NCBI GenBank assembly: GCA_028554795.2
Contig: CM068831.1
Coordinates: forward strand, 67,369,982-67,433,981
Reading direction: 5' to 3'
DNA: 64,000 bases
Source: Sinohyriopsis cumingii
Taxonomy: Eukaryota; Mollusca; Bivalvia; Unionida; Unionidae
Shown: one piece after another, positions 26,495 to 39,879 of the stretch
Position numbering within the stretch: position 1 is the first letter of the stretch
Layout: every line of letters starts with the position of its first letter
The notes under the pieces: model-generated
Told to the model about the DNA's origin: nothing
Databases searched by the model: none
The model's input: the letters and a program-made list of their open reading frames with translations, nothing else
Program-made: the position numbers and the translations under genes

Positions 26495-27790
26495 CTTGCT
26501 ATATAAACATTTTGTTGCAATGACACTGTAATCGTATTTGTTGTTGTTTTATCTTTTGTAGCAAACAAGTTTTCTTGCATGGCGATTGACCCAAATCATG
26601 TAGAACGCCCCAGCTGCTTTCACGGCAGCCATATAAACCTTTGTTGTACTAACACAGTAATCGTATTCGTTGCTGTTTTATCTTCGGTTGCAAAGAAAGT
26701 TATTACATAGTAATTTATCCAATATCATGCAGAACAAACCAATCGTGAATGGATCCGGAATAAGTATTGCATTTCAACTGAATTCACGAGATTTTTACTT
26801 ATTTTCCTAAATTTGTCGCCAGGCACAGTGATATATGACGCATCATCGGCACGTACTGATCACACTGAGAATCGATTTTAGGGTTATTCATGACTGGCAT
26901 TAACCTATATTTGATCCTCTTGTTAATCAATGTTTGTACTCTACACCCCAATTAGCCCTCTAAGTGGTTAGTATATACGTTATCAGCCGGAGAACGATAT
27001 TCTCGATCAAAGTTATTGATGTAAGAGCTAGAATTTTCAGAAAAGCATAGTTCGCTTGTCAGGACCTGTCTCGCCTAAAGAGGTTATAATATTTCCTACC
27101 GATAGAACTTCTATCTATTGAAGATACAAGTAAAGAAAAACTAATTTTGAACTTCCATCGGAAACAAAAATATCTCAAACATATATTTGCTGCATCGGGG
27201 TTTTCAGATTCAAACAAAGCGAACAGACATGTATAAGTATTGATTTCACAAAGAACGATATTTTAAGAGAATATGTTACATTGACAATTATGATATTTGG
27301 CTTGGATTGGTGTTTCATACATGTATATGCATTTCAATTGGAAGTCACGTTATGATCCTTCATACCCCAAGTACAATTTTGTATTATTATTATTTTTTAT
27401 TAAGTAGGCGTAATGTATCACTGGAGACCTGTAATAAAAGTCTATATTATAAACAAAATGCTTTATTACGAAATTTTGTTCTAGATCAGTAATCTATCTG
27501 TAGGAGGAGGAGTATAGTTCTGAGAACCGAGGCCCTTCATATAATCTATTCAGTCATGAAAGAACTCAGCATCACTTTTGACGCTTCTTATGAAAGAATA
27601 TCCGTCCTCCACCAGTAGTATCGATGTCACAGCTAGCGTAGATGCTGTTACGATCCCCGTTGGATAAATGATGTAGACGCCTATCCTATCAGTCTTCTGT
27701 TTTTCTAAGCAGACATTGTGCAGTGTAGGAATGGGTCTTTTTGGTTCTGCCAGTCTTAGCAGTTTCACATGCAAGGACAATAGTTTTGTG
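26495..27790 (-). pseudogene. Inverted broken FReD gene, unit B
   Basis: The minus strand around 27790-27480 reads LHNVCLEKQ, GVYIIYPTG and, in the next frame, RNSIYASCDIDTTGGG, then SDAEFFHD with a stop where the family has Trp, and IDYMKGLGSQ. This matches residues about 42-118 of the intact gene 2.4 kb away. A decayed C-terminal piece lies at 26930-26495 and includes NSNEYDYCVS. It stands tail to tail with FReD B. Stops and frameshifts show it is not a working gene. Confidence 0.75.
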
Positions 27791-30700
27791 CATTTCTGCT
27801 CAGAACAATGCTGCTAACAACCGGTTGGAGAGGACAAAGCTGTTTCCTTGTTTCAGTGAATATGACAATGATACGGAATGACCATTCTAGTCGATACTTG
27901 AATAGAGTTATTAATCCATGGCAATATGTATGTTTTATTCTGTTTGATGTACAGCACAATTTTCCAGCTATGTTAAGGATAGCGGTAAATTCCCTCACTC
28001 TAATAAAATTAGTTTCTTTTTAAAACGAAAGAAACTCATTAATTAATTATAAACATAAAATAAGAGGGTTCTGACATTCAGTTATATTTGCACTCTCTAA
28101 TTAGCTGTTGCTGTAAGGTCGTTAGAGTAGCCATCTACAACGATATTTACCACCTTCTTGTCATATAATGACGTTCGTTCAGACAAGTAACTTCAGTTCA
28201 TCAGTCTATCAACACCCCTAATTATGCATCAACATACCTTAATAATTCTCTCAAAGACGCATACATTCTTTTATGTGGTTGAGCTTATACAACTTGATGA
28301 CGTACTGTTGCTTTTACTCTTGGAATGGAAGCTTTTAGAGCTTACGGCATGTAAGTGACCGCTGAGTACAAGGAAGGGACTGTTATTTTTCTCGATTGAA
28401 TTATAGCAAGTTTTCAAGAGTCCAATGATTATATAATTTACAAATCTATCTAGCTAGCTATTTACCCAGGTTTATTTTTGTCTTTCCTTTGGGCGATTTC
28501 ATTATATTGGTTGGAAAACAGATCGAATGTTTTTAAGTGTGATGGTCGTTAATTTCATATCAAGGACACCATCTTTCGCTTGTTTTAGAAAGGTACTCGG
28601 ATATGTCGACGCACAGGGTCTCTTAAAATAAAGATCGAGTATAAACGTTATAAAGATCTTCTGCTTAATTGTATTCACATCAAAATTCTTCTTTGTGTAC
28701 AAAATTAAAGCACGTGTCATTTGAATGGGGGAAGAGTATCATCTCTTTCATACGCATTTCATATGCTTAGCATTTACATGAACAGCCACGAATAACAATA
28801 TTCTGTCTATTATTCACTCGAACTTGGTAATATATTGCTGCTTAAATAAATAGCGCAGTGCCCATGCGATTAGTTGACAATCAAACTAAGCGAGGAGAGT
28901 AGAAACTTTTAAAACCCCTCAAGACAATCTTTTTTTAATCTAAAGGTGCTGAGGTTATTACAAAAGAAAATAATTTTGCTCGAAGACTTGGTAGCCGTTG
29001 AATTGATTGATACTAAGTTTGTGTTATCTGTATATCTGTCACGTCTACATTACTATTACAGGAACAAATAATTACGAACCTAAGGCTAGGTCTTGTACTG
29101 ATTGATTTTAAAAATGTTTGATGAATATCCGACTTCGTTTCTTGTTTGAGCTATGATCAAAAAATCGTTAGAAAGCGTAAATACTCAAAGGCCCCAGAAT
29201 GCCTATCCCTACGTAAATATTGTGATACAATACAGTCTTTACATCAAACAGGGGGTATAGTCAGAAATAGCAAGAACATGGTCGTGTACTACAGTTATTC
29301 AGAATTTACCATCAGCGTATGTGACATTTTGGAAACATTCCTGGTTGTGATCTCCTTGTTCAGTGACCAGTTCAGTTCAGCCCCTTGTTGAGTGACCAAT
29401 ATCAGAAGTATAAGGGACATACCATTAATTTTTCGTGAATGGGGTGAATGTGTCAAAATAAAAGAAAAGGTCCGTTTGAGCTCAATGAATTGACGTCAGC
29501 AATAGCAGAATTGGAGACAGTGCTGGTGATTTGTATACCGTCACTAGCACTGGGCAAGTGTCTGAATAAAACAAAATATTTTGTTTAAGGCTTATTATAA
29601 GCTAGCATTGAATTACACTTAGACATATTTATCTGCATTCTTTATCTTTTATATGTTAACTGTTCATCATGAATATACTTCAAAGAGAACACAGACATTG
29701 AGCCCCGGCTTAAGATCCAACGAATGATCTTGATCTAAATCGCTCAAAATAGCATAAGTTTATGTAACAATTATCTCCAACATAAAACGTCAGCACGTCT
29801 TATTTCCTACTGCAGGTAGATTGGTACGCATAGCTCAAAAATGAGACAGTAATAATGTCGACAGCCTGTAAATGTTTATGTGTACGTGTAGATGTGTTAG
29901 TGTCATTGTTGAGAATAAAGCGTTGGTCTCCACAAGTAGTTTCATAATGAACACGTTCTTGTTGAAAGAAGTTTAAATATGGAAACTAAATCAGGATGAG
30001 AACGGCGAATGTGACACATTTTGATTTATCTCTCATATCCTGATATTTTGTCAATATTTTGAATAAATATTTACAATGATATCACCTTTTTAAAACGAAA
30101 GAAACTTCATAGGTCACTATTCTTGAAATGAACATAGAGCAGGCACAATTAGTAGAATGGTAAATGATAGCAAAACACAAGTCGGTATTTGTTTAAACTC
30201 TGCTGCGCATTATTCATTTAATTCGTTTGATGTTGAAAATCAATATTTTTGTAAACAAAAATACAAATAGTACGAATTTAATTTCTTATTGACAGTTTTT
30301 TATGTAATGACGTCTTTTTTGTAGTCTGAAGGCAACACTTTATTTTTAATCGCTTTAGGGCATGTTATAGACACACTTAGTAAAGATCGAGGAATATATA
30401 GAAGGACGAGGTCTTTTTTAAATTTAAATACTAAGAACTGGCATAGACCATTTATCGAACTACTGTGTGCAAAGCCAGCAAATTACAACAACAACAAGAC
30501 GACACTGGCACGCTTCTACTAGGATTGAGTCACTTTCATTGCTAATTCAAAGACATGATAGGCACGAACCCACGTTTCATACAAACAGATAAAATGACGG
30601 TCACTTTCATTTGATATTGCATAAAGAAAAGGAAATTACGAGTCCACGTTACATATAGTGTATCAATATCCCACCACAAGTCACAAGCCACACCCCATAA

Positions 30701-30900
30701 ACAAAAATACTGGTCTACTTTCTTTACTACTTTAAGTTAAACAAAGAAAACTGCCACCAAGGAAGAGAACAGACCACCTAACCATTTTCCGTATATTTCA
30801 GTGCAAAACAAAAACAATGTTACCATGTCCAATATCTCACCACGTGACTACTTTACTTGCTACTGTATTAATGAACTTCCTGACATTGTTACTTCAGCAA

Positions 30901-31580
30901 TTTACTTATTACTAATTAAATGAGAACAATATGAAAGACATCAAGGCATGATTGGAACAAGTTGACAATACATTACTAATGTAAGAATTATTGAACAGAA
31001 TAACAACGGAGAAAGACCAAAATCACAGAGCTGTAGAAACATATTTACATGAACAGAGAAAAGATTTTTACATGCTTAAGACGTTTTTAACAAACATCCG
31101 GCTTTCTGTCTACTGCTACTTATGTCATTCAATCGACTTGACAAAGAGATAGATGATTCGCTTAACGTTTATTGATATATACAACCCCTGGAATTCAAGA
31201 TAAACAGAGGGAAATATTATTAGAGAGCGACAAACAGAAAGAAGAAAAAGAAAACGAAAATAAAAATTTAAAAATAGAAAAATGATCAGGAATGTTGTGC
31301 CTCTGTTAATCTGAACTTAAAAAGAAGAATCAAGAGATCGAAGAACATGAATGATTAGAATACATTAATTAATGGCCTGGAAAACAACATCGTAGCAAAC
31401 ACTACCTCTTGCACAGTTTTCAAGCAGCCGAAAGATCTACCCATTTAATTCATGGCTAGATCTATAGAAACAACATTCAGATTACCCATTCATTTTCAGA
31501 TTGCGTTGATGTAATCAAAACGAAACAAGATGTTACATTCCAAGAATTCCAACGCGATACAAGTCACAATCCAAACCACA
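30901..31580. other. Start of the diverged unit B distal half
   Basis: The sequence follows A 13137-13660 and C 44685-45330 at visibly lower identity than those two show to each other. It includes an A-rich stretch around 31230-31290. No gene was seen. Confidence 0.5.
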
Positions 31581-33060
31581 TGCAAACGATTTTGAAGATC
31601 GGAAAGGGGTCTCTTAATATTGATGTTGTGCATGGTAGTATTTGGGAAATATATAACATAACGATGGAATGAGAAAACATTTAAATGATTTTGAACAAAG
31701 GTTTACAAGATATATAAGTGGACTCAATAACCAAGTGGATGAAAAAGTGTATGCATTAAGTGTTAGGCTTCATGCAATTAAAGCCAAAAGAAAGGAAATA
31801 CAGATATTCAAATCGAATTAAACACGGAAAATGGGCATCAAGAATATTTCGTTTCACGTAAAAGGGCAATTGAAAAATCGATCAATAAAACAAACAAAAG
31901 AGTTATGCAAAATGAAACTAATACCAGTGTTATATTGTTTTACAATTTTCGCATTTGTTCCTGGCCATGAGTATCCTGATTTTTTTAATATTATCCGATT
32001 TTCTTAAACGTACACTTCCAAATAGAAGACGAGAAAATGTATTTCAAGTGATAAATGGGTTATTTGGTATTATATCTAAACAATACAAAACAAAGAACTA
32101 TATAAATTAAATAACTACAATTCACTGATCCAGGTATACTTTCACGTTTTGCTGATTACATGTGTTACATTCAATAGATGAAGGATACAGTTTTCATTTT
32201 TTTTTCAAATTAAGCTCTTTTAGAACTTTTATCAAGTTCAGTATTGACAATTTAAATCCTTGTGCTTCATTTCTTCCATTGCATTAGAGGTTAGAAACCA
32301 ATTCTTGTATACTTAACAGACATTAGACGCAAATCAGTACCTAATATTTACAGCGGAAAAGAAAGACGTGTACGTTATCTAAAAGAAAACGCCGTTTTAA
32401 TCATTTGAACGTAATACAAAATACGCCATCTTCAGTCAGAATGTAAAACAACTATTGGAACCAGTCTCAAAGTGTGTTTGGACGATTAATAAGTGACGAC
32501 TTAACTTTTCAAAACAAAGTCAAATATCTATTCAAGTTCATTAATCGAACTGCTGAAAGAAATGAAGAGTACGAGAAAACACTTGCGAATACGGTGAAAA
32601 CAGAACATAGACACTTGACGACTTGAGTGAAAGATTGAGAAAGAATGGTTTGGTTGCTAATTACAATGAGTAATCAGGACGGTCCTTTTTCCATATATGC
32701 GTTTACCTATTGTGATGTTGATACGCGTGGCATAAGACAATACTTGAAAACAAAAGACCACCTGAGATAATTGGTTATTTCATTCTTGTGATTGGCACGT
32801 GAGATACGAATACTTATTGTTTTTAGGTGTCAATTTTCCTTACATCGCTTCTAGGCTTATTCAGCACAGTAAATAACTAAGATGTATCATTCAGTAAAAT
32901 ACGTAATTCTTATCAAGGAAGCGATATCACTACTAGTGACTCAGATAACTCAATCACAAATACTGGTATATCATTCACAAAAATAGCAGTATTAAACCCC
33001 AAAGAAATCTTTGTAGCATTATATACCAAAGTGAACCTAAAATATCATAATTTGCTTTCA
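31581..33060. other. Unique 1.5 kb segment with short protein-like frames
   Basis: This segment has no counterpart in A or C. Three short open stretches look more protein-like than random AT-rich sequence. At 31669-31821 a 50-residue frame has an amphipathic, coiled-coil-like RFTRYISGLNNQVDEKVYAL. At 31912-32007 a 31-residue frame begins MKLIPVLYCFTIFAFVPG, like a signal peptide. At 32447-32626 is a charged 59-codon frame without a start. I recognise none of them. They could be exons or remains of an inserted gene, or chance. Confidence 0.25.
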
Positions 33061-33240
33061 TAGGATAATCATCTTAATATCAGTGACATGAGAGAGCGGT
33101 AGCAGTTTGGATGATTTAATATTTCTATGTAACTTGCATTGTTGGAAGTTGTGAACAATATGAGCATATCTGACGAACAAGCAAGTCTGATTCAGCAAAG
33201 CATCACATCAGGTTATCACTTTTATCAAGGAACTAAGGGG
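33061..33240. repeat. Left arm of a 1.6 kb-spaced inverted repeat
   Basis: This stretch, which contains ATCACATCAGGTTATCAC, is orthologous to A 13800-13960. A decayed reverse copy lies at 34868-35045, with AAAGTGATAAACCTAATG and GCTTTGCTGAATCGG. Confidence 0.65.
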
Positions 33241-33306
33241 AAATACCTTCACAGAGACCCCAACGGTGCGAGTCAAATGTCTTTAGCAGAATGTAATTTC
33301 CATGTT

Positions 33307-33607
33307 GTGCATATGTGTGTGTGATTTTGATTTTTAACGTCGCTTAAAAAACATTTGCAGTAATATACCTACGCTGACTACAGTGTGACAGATTATAGTG
33401 ATATCTAGCACTGAGGCATCATGCCGCAGATATTTTCAGAACACCAGACCGACCAGTAAAAACACTAACCACTTAATGTTGAGCTCCAAGCGAGGCAGCT
33501 GCTTGTACCATGTTTAATAGTTTTTGGTGTGACTCGGCCTGGGTTCGAACCCGCGAACTCTCGCATCCAAGGCGGTGGTTCTAACCAATAGGCCAACGGT
33601 GCTATTG
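33307..33607 (-). mobile_element. tRNA-derived SINE, copy 1
   Basis: On the minus strand the head contains a perfect A box (TGGCCTATTGG, at 33585-33595) and B box (GGTTCGAACC, at 33542-33551), followed by a body and a GT-rich tail. The 7 bp CCATGTT flanks it on both sides (33300-33306 and 33608-33614). The body, with GAGGCAGCTG and TTTGGTGTGACT, resembles a repeat I associate with bivalves. Confidence 0.85.
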
Positions 33608-33744
33608 CCATGTTTGATATATAATGGATTTTACATGTCACCAGTATGTCTGAGGTAATATTTATTGTGTTTTGATGCAACAGGCCAGTTTAAGGGAATG
33701 TGACCCTTGTACATGGCCCTTTGATTACAATTACACATGAGTGC

Positions 33745-34165
33745 TACCTGTAGGGCAAATAAAACACTTGCAACAGAAAGACATATCTCTGAGACAAGTT
33801 AACCGGAACATTGTATTCTCAGTAGCCATTCTATATCCTTCCTTTCCCATACCTCATGTGAATCCCAGTGATACATCTTTCCACATTTATGGCCAGCTTA
33901 GGAAACGTTTGCAGGGCGCATCAGGATAGTTTTTTGAAAAAACTACAGGAAGTTGGATTGCTGATGGTAGATGTGACAGTCCATGCACTGTCCACGTTTT
34001 GGAACCTATAGTGTGTTAGAGGTGAATTCCGGTGTGGTCTTGGTATTTTGATGTGTGGCATGTTCATAGATTTTTTTCATAGCATAATGTTTACTATACC
34101 AAATTATATCATTTGATAAGGGGAAAACCCATTACTTTTGCGGGGAAAACAAACAAAGATCTACA
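33745..34165 (+). mobile_element. Decayed DDE transposase, unit B distal half
   Basis: This is a shorter version of the unit A relic. It keeps FSVAILYP and SDTSFHIYGQLRK, then ADGRCDSP at about 33958-33982, a motif of the same family that includes a catalytic Asp. Last comes WYFDVWHV at about 34040. The roughly 450 bp between the two halves of the unit A relic is deleted here. It is broken in several places. Confidence 0.65.
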
Positions 34166-34384
34166 TAAAATCTGACAGAAAAATATAGCATTGTATTTGT
34201 TTAATTCCATGTGTGAAGAAATAAAAATGAAATTAATTGCCAGGGAATGATAATTAGCGGATGTGAAGAATGGATTTGGAGAACTCCAAACATATCTGTT
34301 GGTGCTTCCATCCCATTTAACTCAGCAATACTATGCAATATCAGTGACAGATAAATATTTCCTATCGAAGGCGAGTGAGAATCT

Positions 34385-34515
34385 TCAAATAAATAGTGGT
34401 GACCATCACTTAGCAGGCAACTACAGAGGTTCTGCTCATAGAGACTGTAATCAGAACTTTAGAAACACACAAAAAAACGCCAGTATTCCATCACAACTTG
34501 TCATATTAAAATAAG
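34385..34515 (+). mobile_element. Polinton/Maverick-like DNA polymerase B fragment
   Basis: A short stretch shows the pattern DHxxxGxYRGxAHxxCNxxF followed by IP. This is typical of the protein-primed DNA polymerase B of Polinton-type elements. It lies at the left end of a roughly 700 bp insertion that splits sequence orthologous to A about 15230-15250. Only a fragment remains, without capsid, integrase or terminal repeats, so this is a fossil. Confidence 0.45.
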
Positions 34516-34867
34516 CATCAGCTCATCAAAGTACTAAACTTTATAACTAATAATGATAACACAGGGCCCCGGTTTATCATATACTTAGGTGCAAACTGTA
34601 TAACCTATTGTAGGTGAAATAATTACATATTGCTGATTCCAATATTTTCACACGTGTATAAATATCCTTGTATATTTATAGATGAAAATATCAGATTTTC
34701 CATCATGTCTTTGGGCGCTTCATTGTGTGTGCCTGCAGAAGTTATTCATGCAGAAAAAATGTACTTTTTGAGCAATAACAAATTAAAAATGGTATCACTT
34801 TTCAGTAGTGGAAATTAATTGTCGCTTAATTTATTTCAAACCGATCGCCCCACCGAGAAATTATATC

Positions 34868-35045
34868 TCCTTCCCTCCTTGACAAAAGTGATAAACCTAA
34901 TGTTGTGCTTTGCTGAATCGGAACTGCTTTGCGATCAGATATGATAAAATAGTTTACAAATGTCAAAATGTATTGCAACAGATTATGTCTTCCCAATCAC
35001 ACCACTCGCTAATCATTGATATTTATTGAATCATCATATAAAAGA
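34868..35045. repeat. Right (reversed) arm of the inverted repeat
   Basis: This is the reverse-complement relative of 33061-33240. It sits in the same insertion as the Polinton-like fragment. Its divergence is clearly higher than that between A and C, so the inversion-duplication is old. Confidence 0.6.
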
Positions 35046-35294
35046 GAATCGTCATATTTCGTTTTCACTTTAGCTTACAATCCTGCAAAGACTGGGTTTA
35101 ATGCTGCTCTGTGTCTGAATGGTGTACTAGTTTTTGTGATTGAAATATTTGACTAGTTGTGATATCTCTTCCTTCTTCTTACAAATTATGATATTCAAAA
35201 TCTAAACATCTTAAGTATGTATAGTGCCAGAAAGCCTGCACAATATGCAAATTAAATTCACACTAACACAAAATATTCTTAGACTCTAAGTAAC

Positions 35295-36011
35295 TGTTAT
35301 GAATATTTAATTAGCTTTGTTTGTTAGTTTTATTTTAGTTTTTTGCATTACATGCTATTGTAATGTAACATTGTATGTTGTTCTTGACCTTGTCCAAATT
35401 TGAGCTCATTTCTGCTTGACCCAGATTGACTTCTTTATTTTATTTATTGTAAACAACTAATACGTAACTATTTATTATCAGTATGGATGGGTTTAAAATC
35501 AGTATTATTATTAATAGAGAAGTAAATTATACATAATCTATGTTCTTCTTACTAGAAGGTTATTTTCCATCAGGTAATAGTTTGTTTTTTTATCATAGAA
35601 AAAAGTAGTTATTCTAATGATTTTTTCGCTGGAACTACAAAGGTGCTCTGATATAATTCTTTGATAAAGACATTCACTGCAATTTATAGTGTATTCAAAC
35701 CTGGAATTATATTTATGTGATACAACAAAAGACTGCTGGCACATAAGCACACTAAGAGTTATAAAAGACACATCATCGCCGTCAGTTTTTGGATTTCTTT
35801 TTGACTACTACTGAAGTTTATTGAGGACTTGAAATTACTAGGACTTGAGTCTGTAATTCTTGGATTTTTTGAGTTGATTTAAATCGCAATACTCAAAGTT
35901 TTTTTCTCATTTTCATTTTGTATTCTAGGAAAATAAAATATTTGTTAATTTTACAACGCATTTTGTCTTCACTCTTTTCTGATTTTTACTTTAAGAGTAT
36001 AGGTCGTAACA
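35295..36011 (+). mobile_element. Solo LTR of an LTR retrotransposon
   Basis: The 717 bp segment begins TGTTA and ends TAACA, and is flanked by the 4 bp TAAC on each side (35291-35294 and 36012-36015). Unit A has the corresponding uninterrupted site near 15480. A TATAAAAG sequence near 35760 and AATAAA near 35933 are where an LTR promoter and poly(A) signal are expected. No internal coding region is present, so this is the product of LTR-LTR recombination. The family cannot be told from the LTR alone. A 4 bp duplication is compatible with the Ty3/Gypsy group. Confidence 0.8.
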
Positions 36012-36015
36012 TAAC

Positions 36016-36819
36016 AGAAAAAGCAATACCAAACACTTTAGTAACCTTCAACAAATAATGTGTTTCCATTGAATACAAAGCCAAACGTTTAAAGAAACTT
36101 GCAGTGTTGTGAAGAAAATCCCAAATAATCCTGAAAATTCTTTCATAAGTCAAAAAAAAAAATAGAATGCTTCGAATAAATTCAGGATTCGAATGTGCCT
36201 ACGTATCAATCGTGTTTATTGATCTGATATGTCAGCAGTCTTGATGTATCACAATGGTATTATCCATATATATAGCTTTGATATTAGTCACATGGATCCT
36301 TGTTTTCCATTGTTTAGGTTACTAATTAAAACAAATATGTATAACTTAACATAGCAGTACAATGAAAATAATTAAAAGCTGAAATGTATTGATTACCCCA
36401 AATAATGATGGTAATAACCATAACTCCACAAACTTCTCAATTAATGACATCATGGACTTCATAAAAGTTTCTAATGACTATGTCCTATCCAAGGTACCAA
36501 TATTTATTCCTAATCTTTGAAATTATTAGATCCACAAGAACATATTAGCAAATTAAGACTAAAACAGAATCAAGTCAATATATCTTCAAGAGACTGGTGT
36601 CATTTACACTTCTCCAAAATCTTACAGATAGAATACTGGTACTAAATGTATATGAAGTCTGTATTAAATATGCGTCTACTGGTCTGAATATTTTATTAAA
36701 TTTACTCAATTTATCCCGATAACATTAACATATTTAAGGGCAGATGGAAGCCATGCAAATCATAATCAAAATAGCATCAACCAAGCCGTGACCAATGTGA
36801 GCTGATGCATAACCTTATG
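36016..36819. other. Diverged unit B distal sequence, no gene
   Basis: The first 250 bp align with A 15500-15750, including a shared block around CAGCAGTCTTGATGTATCAC. Beyond that the alignment fades. No coding or RNA feature was seen. Confidence 0.4.
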
Positions 36820-37135
36820 TTTGGCTCTGTGTTTGTGCGTGTGTGTGATTTGAATTTTTCACGTAGATGTAACTATTTTGCAGTCATACTGCTACGATGT
36901 CTAGAGTGTGGTAGTTTATAGTGATATCTAACACTGGAGCATCATACTGAAAACATGTAGCATCATTTCCCACCCAGTCAAATTGTCCTAACACTAACCT
37001 CTTAATGCTGAGCACCAAGTGAGGCAGCTGCAAGTACCATTTTTATAAGTCTTTGGTATGACTTGGCCAGGGTTCAAAACTGCGATCTCCAACATCCGAG
37101 TCAGATGTTCTAACCACTTAGGCTACCAGGGTGGT
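36820..37135 (-). mobile_element. tRNA-derived SINE, copy 2
   Basis: This belongs to the same family and orientation as 33307-33607. The A box is perfect (TAGCCTAAGTGG on the minus strand, about 37113-37124). The B box is degraded. An 8 bp target duplication ACCTTATG flanks the element (36812-36819 and 37136-37143). Confidence 0.85.
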
Positions 37136-37143
37136 ACCTTATG

Positions 37144-38104
<961 letters not shown>

Positions 38105-38847
38105 AAGATTAAATAATCAAATGACAATAAGAAACAATACATGGTTTGATTACATATTTTAAAGTGGAGATGTAATGTACACATGTTGTTATTGCTGAGC
38201 TTGCGTGTTTTTTTATAGTCTTATCATCAATTCGTCTGCCTAAAAGTTTCTCTATCTTTACGTTTTCTCTTTTTTATCCAGCCCGAACACGATATTGTTT
38301 TCCAGTCCACTAATTTATAAGTTGAAATAATTCATCTTTTTCTATCTTTTGATTCTTATGTTCAAGTTGAGAGTAAAAGTGTCAGAATTATCCTGATATG
38401 TCTTAATTCTTTTTCAATTTTTATTATTTCTTGGCCTAGAACATATATCTCTGTTTATCATCGATTCCATGGGTTGTATATATCATGCGTGGTGAAGCAA
38501 ATCATCTGCTCTTAGTGTTGTCGATTGAATGACCTGAATAGCAGTAGATAAAGTACTGAATTTCTATCTTGACTCGCCTTCAGCTTCTAAAACTGTTTTA
38601 TGCTCTTGTAAATCAATTTCTACAGCACTGAGATTTTGGTGGATTTTATGGGCATTCTATTCAATTAGGCTTATTAGTAACTTATTGTCCAATTGTACCT
38701 TCCATCATTTGATGTCTTTCAATTGTTCTCACTTAACTAGTAATAAGTAAAGTGATGAAGTAGTAAAATCAAGGACACGGTTATTGTGGGGGAGTAATTA
38801 AGTAGTACATTCAAGGGCATGACAATTTTGTGGGCGTTTATTAATGT

Positions 38848-39300
38848 AGTGTGTATTTGTGTGTGATTTGCATTTTTAACTAGCTTTAGCAATTTTGCAG
38901 TCATATCGCTACAATGTCTGCAGTTTGACAGTTTATAGTGGTGTCTAGAACTGAGACATCATTGTTGTTGTTGTTGTTGTTGTTGTTGTGGGGTTTAACG
39001 CCATTTTTCAGCACACCATAGGCTATACATGGCGGCCAGTATTATTGGTGGAGGAAGAACCCGGGAAAACCCCGGAAAGAACCACCGACCCACGAGAAGC
39101 CACTGGCAAGCTTTCTCACATACCAACATTGTCCGAATCCGAGACTCGAACCCACGCAGACAGAGGTGAGATGGCAGTGATCCGTAACGGAGAGCGCTTT
39201 AGACCACTCAGCCACTCGGGGCCCCCTGAGACATCATGCTGCAGATATAAAGCATCATGTCCAACCCAGAAACCTTCTACTGACACCAAACCGACTATTT
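38848..39300 (-). mobile_element. tRNA-derived SINE, copy 3, truncated and interrupted
   Basis: Tail and body match copies 1 and 2 (GTGTGATTTGCATTTTTAAC, GCAGTCATATCGCTAC, TTATAGTGGTGTC). The tRNA-like head is missing at the right end. A second, unrelated SINE is inserted within it. In unit C this repeat stands where about 700 bp of unit sequence is absent. Confidence 0.75.
38963..39225 (-). mobile_element. Nested tRNA-derived SINE with AAC tail
   Basis: The minus strand starts with a tRNA-Ser/Leu-like head: a perfect A box TGGCTGAGTGG (39204-39214) and a perfect B box GGTTCGAGTC (39143-39152). A conserved body follows (GTTTAACGCCATTTTTCAGC and ATGGCGGCC on the plus strand), then an AAC-repeat tail, seen as GTT repeats at 38963-38988. 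A perfect 12 bp target duplication CTGAGACATCAT lies at 38951-38962 and 39226-39237. The uninterrupted versions in SINE copies 1 and 2 confirm the empty site. The body may belong to the Meta/Nin-DC group, from memory. Confidence 0.92.
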
Positions 39301-39879
39301 AGTGTTTACTATGATTTTGACACACTCACTACATCCCGAAGCATTAAGTCCCTTGCACTTGTGATATTCTTCACCAAATAACAGATCACAACCAGCGACT
39401 CTTAGAAAAGTTTACATTTTCTGTGTATGCAGATCATAAAGTCTGAATAACAACAGAACAATTCTTTGATTTGATGTGTGCAAAAGAGCACATAGTCAGT
39501 ATAGTACATAATTCATTGCAAATGCTCTGTTTCCTAAATAAAAGAATACATAAATTAATAATGGCAATAAAAAATGTGCAAATAAATATTCGGGGATAGA
39601 CAGACAGACAAAGAGAGAACTCGACAGCGAGAGAAAATCATCTAAGTTGGAAACATTACCAACATATTTAACGAAGTATTTTAGAGTCGTTAAAACTTCA
39701 TTTTTGGGTAAATAAAGTAATTTGTACATGCTTGGTGTCTTCCAATAATAAGGACCAATATAAGATTCCATACGTGAGAGGAATACAGGACAGCTTAAAA
39801 AAAATGATATTCACACATTCGTCGAAATTGACTTAGTCTTTTAAGCAGAGAGATGTGGGGTCGTATATCTATCCCATCA

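Noticed and set aside
33540-33607. Possible tRNA gene on the minus strand (A and B boxes)
   Set aside because: The boxes are perfect, but the stems do not fold as a tRNA. The sequence continues into a repeated SINE body with target duplications.
39143-39225. Possible tRNA-Ser or tRNA-Leu gene on the minus strand
   Set aside because: This is the head of the nested SINE, with an AAC tail and a 12 bp target duplication; not a free tRNA gene.
38988-39302. 104-residue plus-strand frame rich in Pro, Glu and Thr
   Set aside because: It lies entirely within the nested SINE and the older SINE around it; not a gene.
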